Origin: Devosiaceae bacterium
Lineage (GTDB): Bacteria > Pseudomonadota > Alphaproteobacteria > Rhizobiales > Devosiaceae
Length of the DNA stretch: 14,807 bases
Reading direction: 5' to 3'
Assembly: GCA_021648585.1 (NCBI GenBank)
Contig: JAKISM010000044.1
Location: 1 to 14,807 of the forward strand
The position numbers and the translations under genes were made by a program. Shown piece after piece: positions 13,680-14,807 of the stretch. The notes beneath the pieces are model-generated. The model did not search any database. It worked only from the letters and a program-made list of their open reading frames with translations, and was not told the DNA's origin. Numbering within the stretch: position 1 is the stretch's first letter; the number at the start of each line of letters is the position of its first letter.

Positions 13680-14225
13680 ATGAATAATAAGAAGAAAATA
13701 ATACCAATCGCATTGGCTGTGCTTGGTTTAGGATTTGCAACTTATGCTTTGGCTGATCCAAAACATTCTAATAAAGATAGCGCTCCCAAAGCTATGGGCA
13801 TGCAAAGTGATGAAGAATTTAGTCCCCTTACGCCGAAAGAAAAACTGACAGGAGAGGGGGTAATAGTTCTTTCAGAAAGATTGGTTTTGCCAAAGATGGA
13901 TCCTGCTAGGGGTAAGGAATTATTCGCAAATAAAGGTTGCGTAATGTGTCATTCAGTAAATGGTGTTGGATCAGAAGAAGCGGCAGCTTTTGATGTCAGT
14001 TTAATGGATGAAAAAATGAACCCATTTGACTTTGCAGCTAAAATAATAAAAGCCACTCCAGTAATGACTATAGTGCAAGAGAACGAATTGGGTGCGCCAG
14101 TTTTATTTTCTGGTGATGAACTGTTAGATATTATTGCTTTTCTTCACTCTGCAAAAGAGCAAAAAACATTTTCATTAGATGATTTATCACATGAAATGCA
14201 GGAAATGTTAGAAGCACATGGCTAA
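13680..14225 (+). CDS. Secreted monohaem cytochrome c
   Basis: The 181-residue periplasmic c-type cytochrome starts MNNKKKIIPIALAVLGLGFA with signal peptidase cleavage expected after ALA (residue 26). Haem is bound by CVMCH (C87, C90, H91) in KELFANKGCVMCHSVNGVGS. MNPFDFAAKIIKATPVM places M129 as a likely axial ligand, and the C-terminal helix reads FSGDELLDIIAFLHSAKE. An acidic C-terminal extension rich in Glu and Met (SHEMQEMLEAHG) follows. The frame opens at a TTG at 13656, but AAAGGA lies 8 bases before the ATG at 13680, which also gives a clean signal peptide. It sits between the YedZ-like gene (27 bp) and the CDF gene (68 bp), all on plus. Confidence 0.92.
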   Translation: MNNKKKIIPIALAVLGLGFATYALADPKHSNKDSAPKAMGMQSDEEFSPLTPKEKLTGEGVIVLSERLVLPKMDPARGKELFANKGCVMCHSVNGVGSEEAAAFDVSLMDEKMNPFDFAAKIIKATPVMTIVQENELGAPVLFSGDELLDIIAFLHSAKEQKTFSLDDLSHEMQEMLEAHG

Positions 14226-14293
14226 TTAAAGAGGCAATATTAGATAGTAGAACAGCAGGGGTTATAAAAAGAGATTTTTTGAAAGGATAAAAA

Positions 14294-14807
14294 ATGCCTG
14301 ATCATTCAGGGCATGAAATGCCAAAGCTAAACAAAGAAAATTCACGTGCGCTGGTAATTTCAGGCTGGCTTACGGGGATTTACTTTGTCATTGAGTTGGC
14401 TATTGGCATTTACACTGGCTCGATCGCAGTTATTTCTGATGCTTTTCATACTTTTTCAGCGGTTGGCGGTGTTGTTCTAGCTTTTGTTGCTGCTCGCATT
14501 GCCATCCGTCCTGCGGATAAATCACGCACATTTGGTAATCGGCGGGCAGAGATTGTTGGTGCGCTTCTTAATGGTGGTTTTTTGCTTGTTATGGCGCTTG
14601 TGGTGCTTGTTATGGGGGCAATTCGCCTAAACAGCCCGCTCGATTTGCCGACAACCCCTATGTTATGGGCGGCGGCTGGCGGGTTATTTACTGAATTTAT
14701 TGCGCTATATTTGCTTTATGGGAAATCAAAAGACGACCTCAATATGAAGGGCGCTTTTTGGCATGTTATGCAGACATTCATCGGATCGGTTCTAATTATC
14801 ATTGCGG
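14294..14807 (+). CDS. Cation diffusion facilitator (CDF) homologue lacking both site Asp residues; 3' end cut by window
   Basis: The CDF-family inner-membrane protein is cut after about 171 residues by the window end. The start ATG has AAAGGA with 6 bases of spacing. A short His-containing N-terminus (MPDHSGHEM) precedes TM1 (SGWLTGIYFVIELAIG), TM2 with SIAVISDAFHTFSAVGG, the typical TFGNRRAEIVGALLNG (79-94), TM3, TM4 and TM5 with NMKGAFWHVMQTFIGS. CDF metal exporters of the CzcD type have HxxxD in TM2 and TM5; here these read H52-T-F-S-A56 and H157-V-M-Q-T161. Both Asp are absent while the His remain, so transport specificity or even function may differ from standard Zn/Cd/Co efflux. It is the last visible gene of the unit starting at 12903. 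Confidence 0.9.
   Translation, partial: MPDHSGHEMPKLNKENSRALVISGWLTGIYFVIELAIGIYTGSIAVISDAFHTFSAVGGVVLAFVAARIAIRPADKSRTFGNRRAEIVGALLNGGFLLVMALVVLVMGAIRLNSPLDLPTTPMLWAAAGGLFTEFIALYLLYGKSKDDLNMKGAFWHVMQTFIGSVLIIIA

Overview
The window comes from an AT-rich (about 40% GC by eye) alphaproteobacterium, most likely of the Hyphomicrobiales or a close relative. Evidence: the purQ-purL-bolA-...-grxD order, a BacA/SbmA peptide transporter whose N-terminus starts MFKSFF, a YtoQ-family gene, PurQ/PurL sequences of the rhizobial type, and a dispersed palindromic repeat of the 'cgtcat...gcttgac...' kind common in this class. Assignment to order is inference from gene order and remembered protein sequences, not from a search.

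Layout. 1-299: 3' end of ssb, which meets a Bcr/CflA drug-efflux gene (306-1556, minus) tail to tail with a 6 bp gap. 1628-8428: a long minus-strand run. Read in transcription order it is tdk (type II thymidine kinase), a YciA-type acyl-CoA thioesterase, purQ, purL, bolA, a 104-residue conserved hypothetical, a 103 bp palindromic repeat, grxD, ytoQ, sbmA/bacA and the Bcr/CflA gene. Many junctions are tight or overlapping (tdk/thioesterase 8 bp, purQ/purL ATGA, purL/bolA TAATG, bolA stop inside the next Shine-Dalgarno). 8565-9867: a secreted DUF2147 protein on plus, overlapping tail to tail with an EamA/DMT permease on minus.

10034-14807 looks like a periplasmic redox and metal module. A Spy/CpxP-like secreted protein (minus, with a clear intrinsic terminator) is divergent from two consecutive plus-strand units. 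Unit 1 is a membrane-anchored cytochrome c and an unnamed 477-residue membrane protein with a CPVC motif in a membrane segment and a CC...DCNHG motif in a predicted periplasmic domain. Unit 2 is a YedZ/ferric-reductase-like haem membrane protein, a secreted cytochrome c, and a cation diffusion facilitator (CDF) homologue cut by the window end. Each unit is preceded by a promoter with the layout of MerR-family (CueR/HmrR-like) promoters: a 19 bp spacer carrying a CTTCC-N7-GGAAG dyad, near-perfect before unit 2 and degenerate before unit 1. The CDF homologue lacks both Asp residues of its two HxxxD metal-site motifs.

My working model is a copper- or other metal-responsive electron-transfer and metal-handling cluster in the envelope. 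The arrangement and motifs are seen directly; the metal, the regulator (not in the window) and the joint function are inference. No rRNA, tRNA, CRISPR array, transposase or integrase was seen. No gene-free stretch exceeds 300 bp; the longest is about 268 bp (10613-10880) and holds the first MerR-type promoter.
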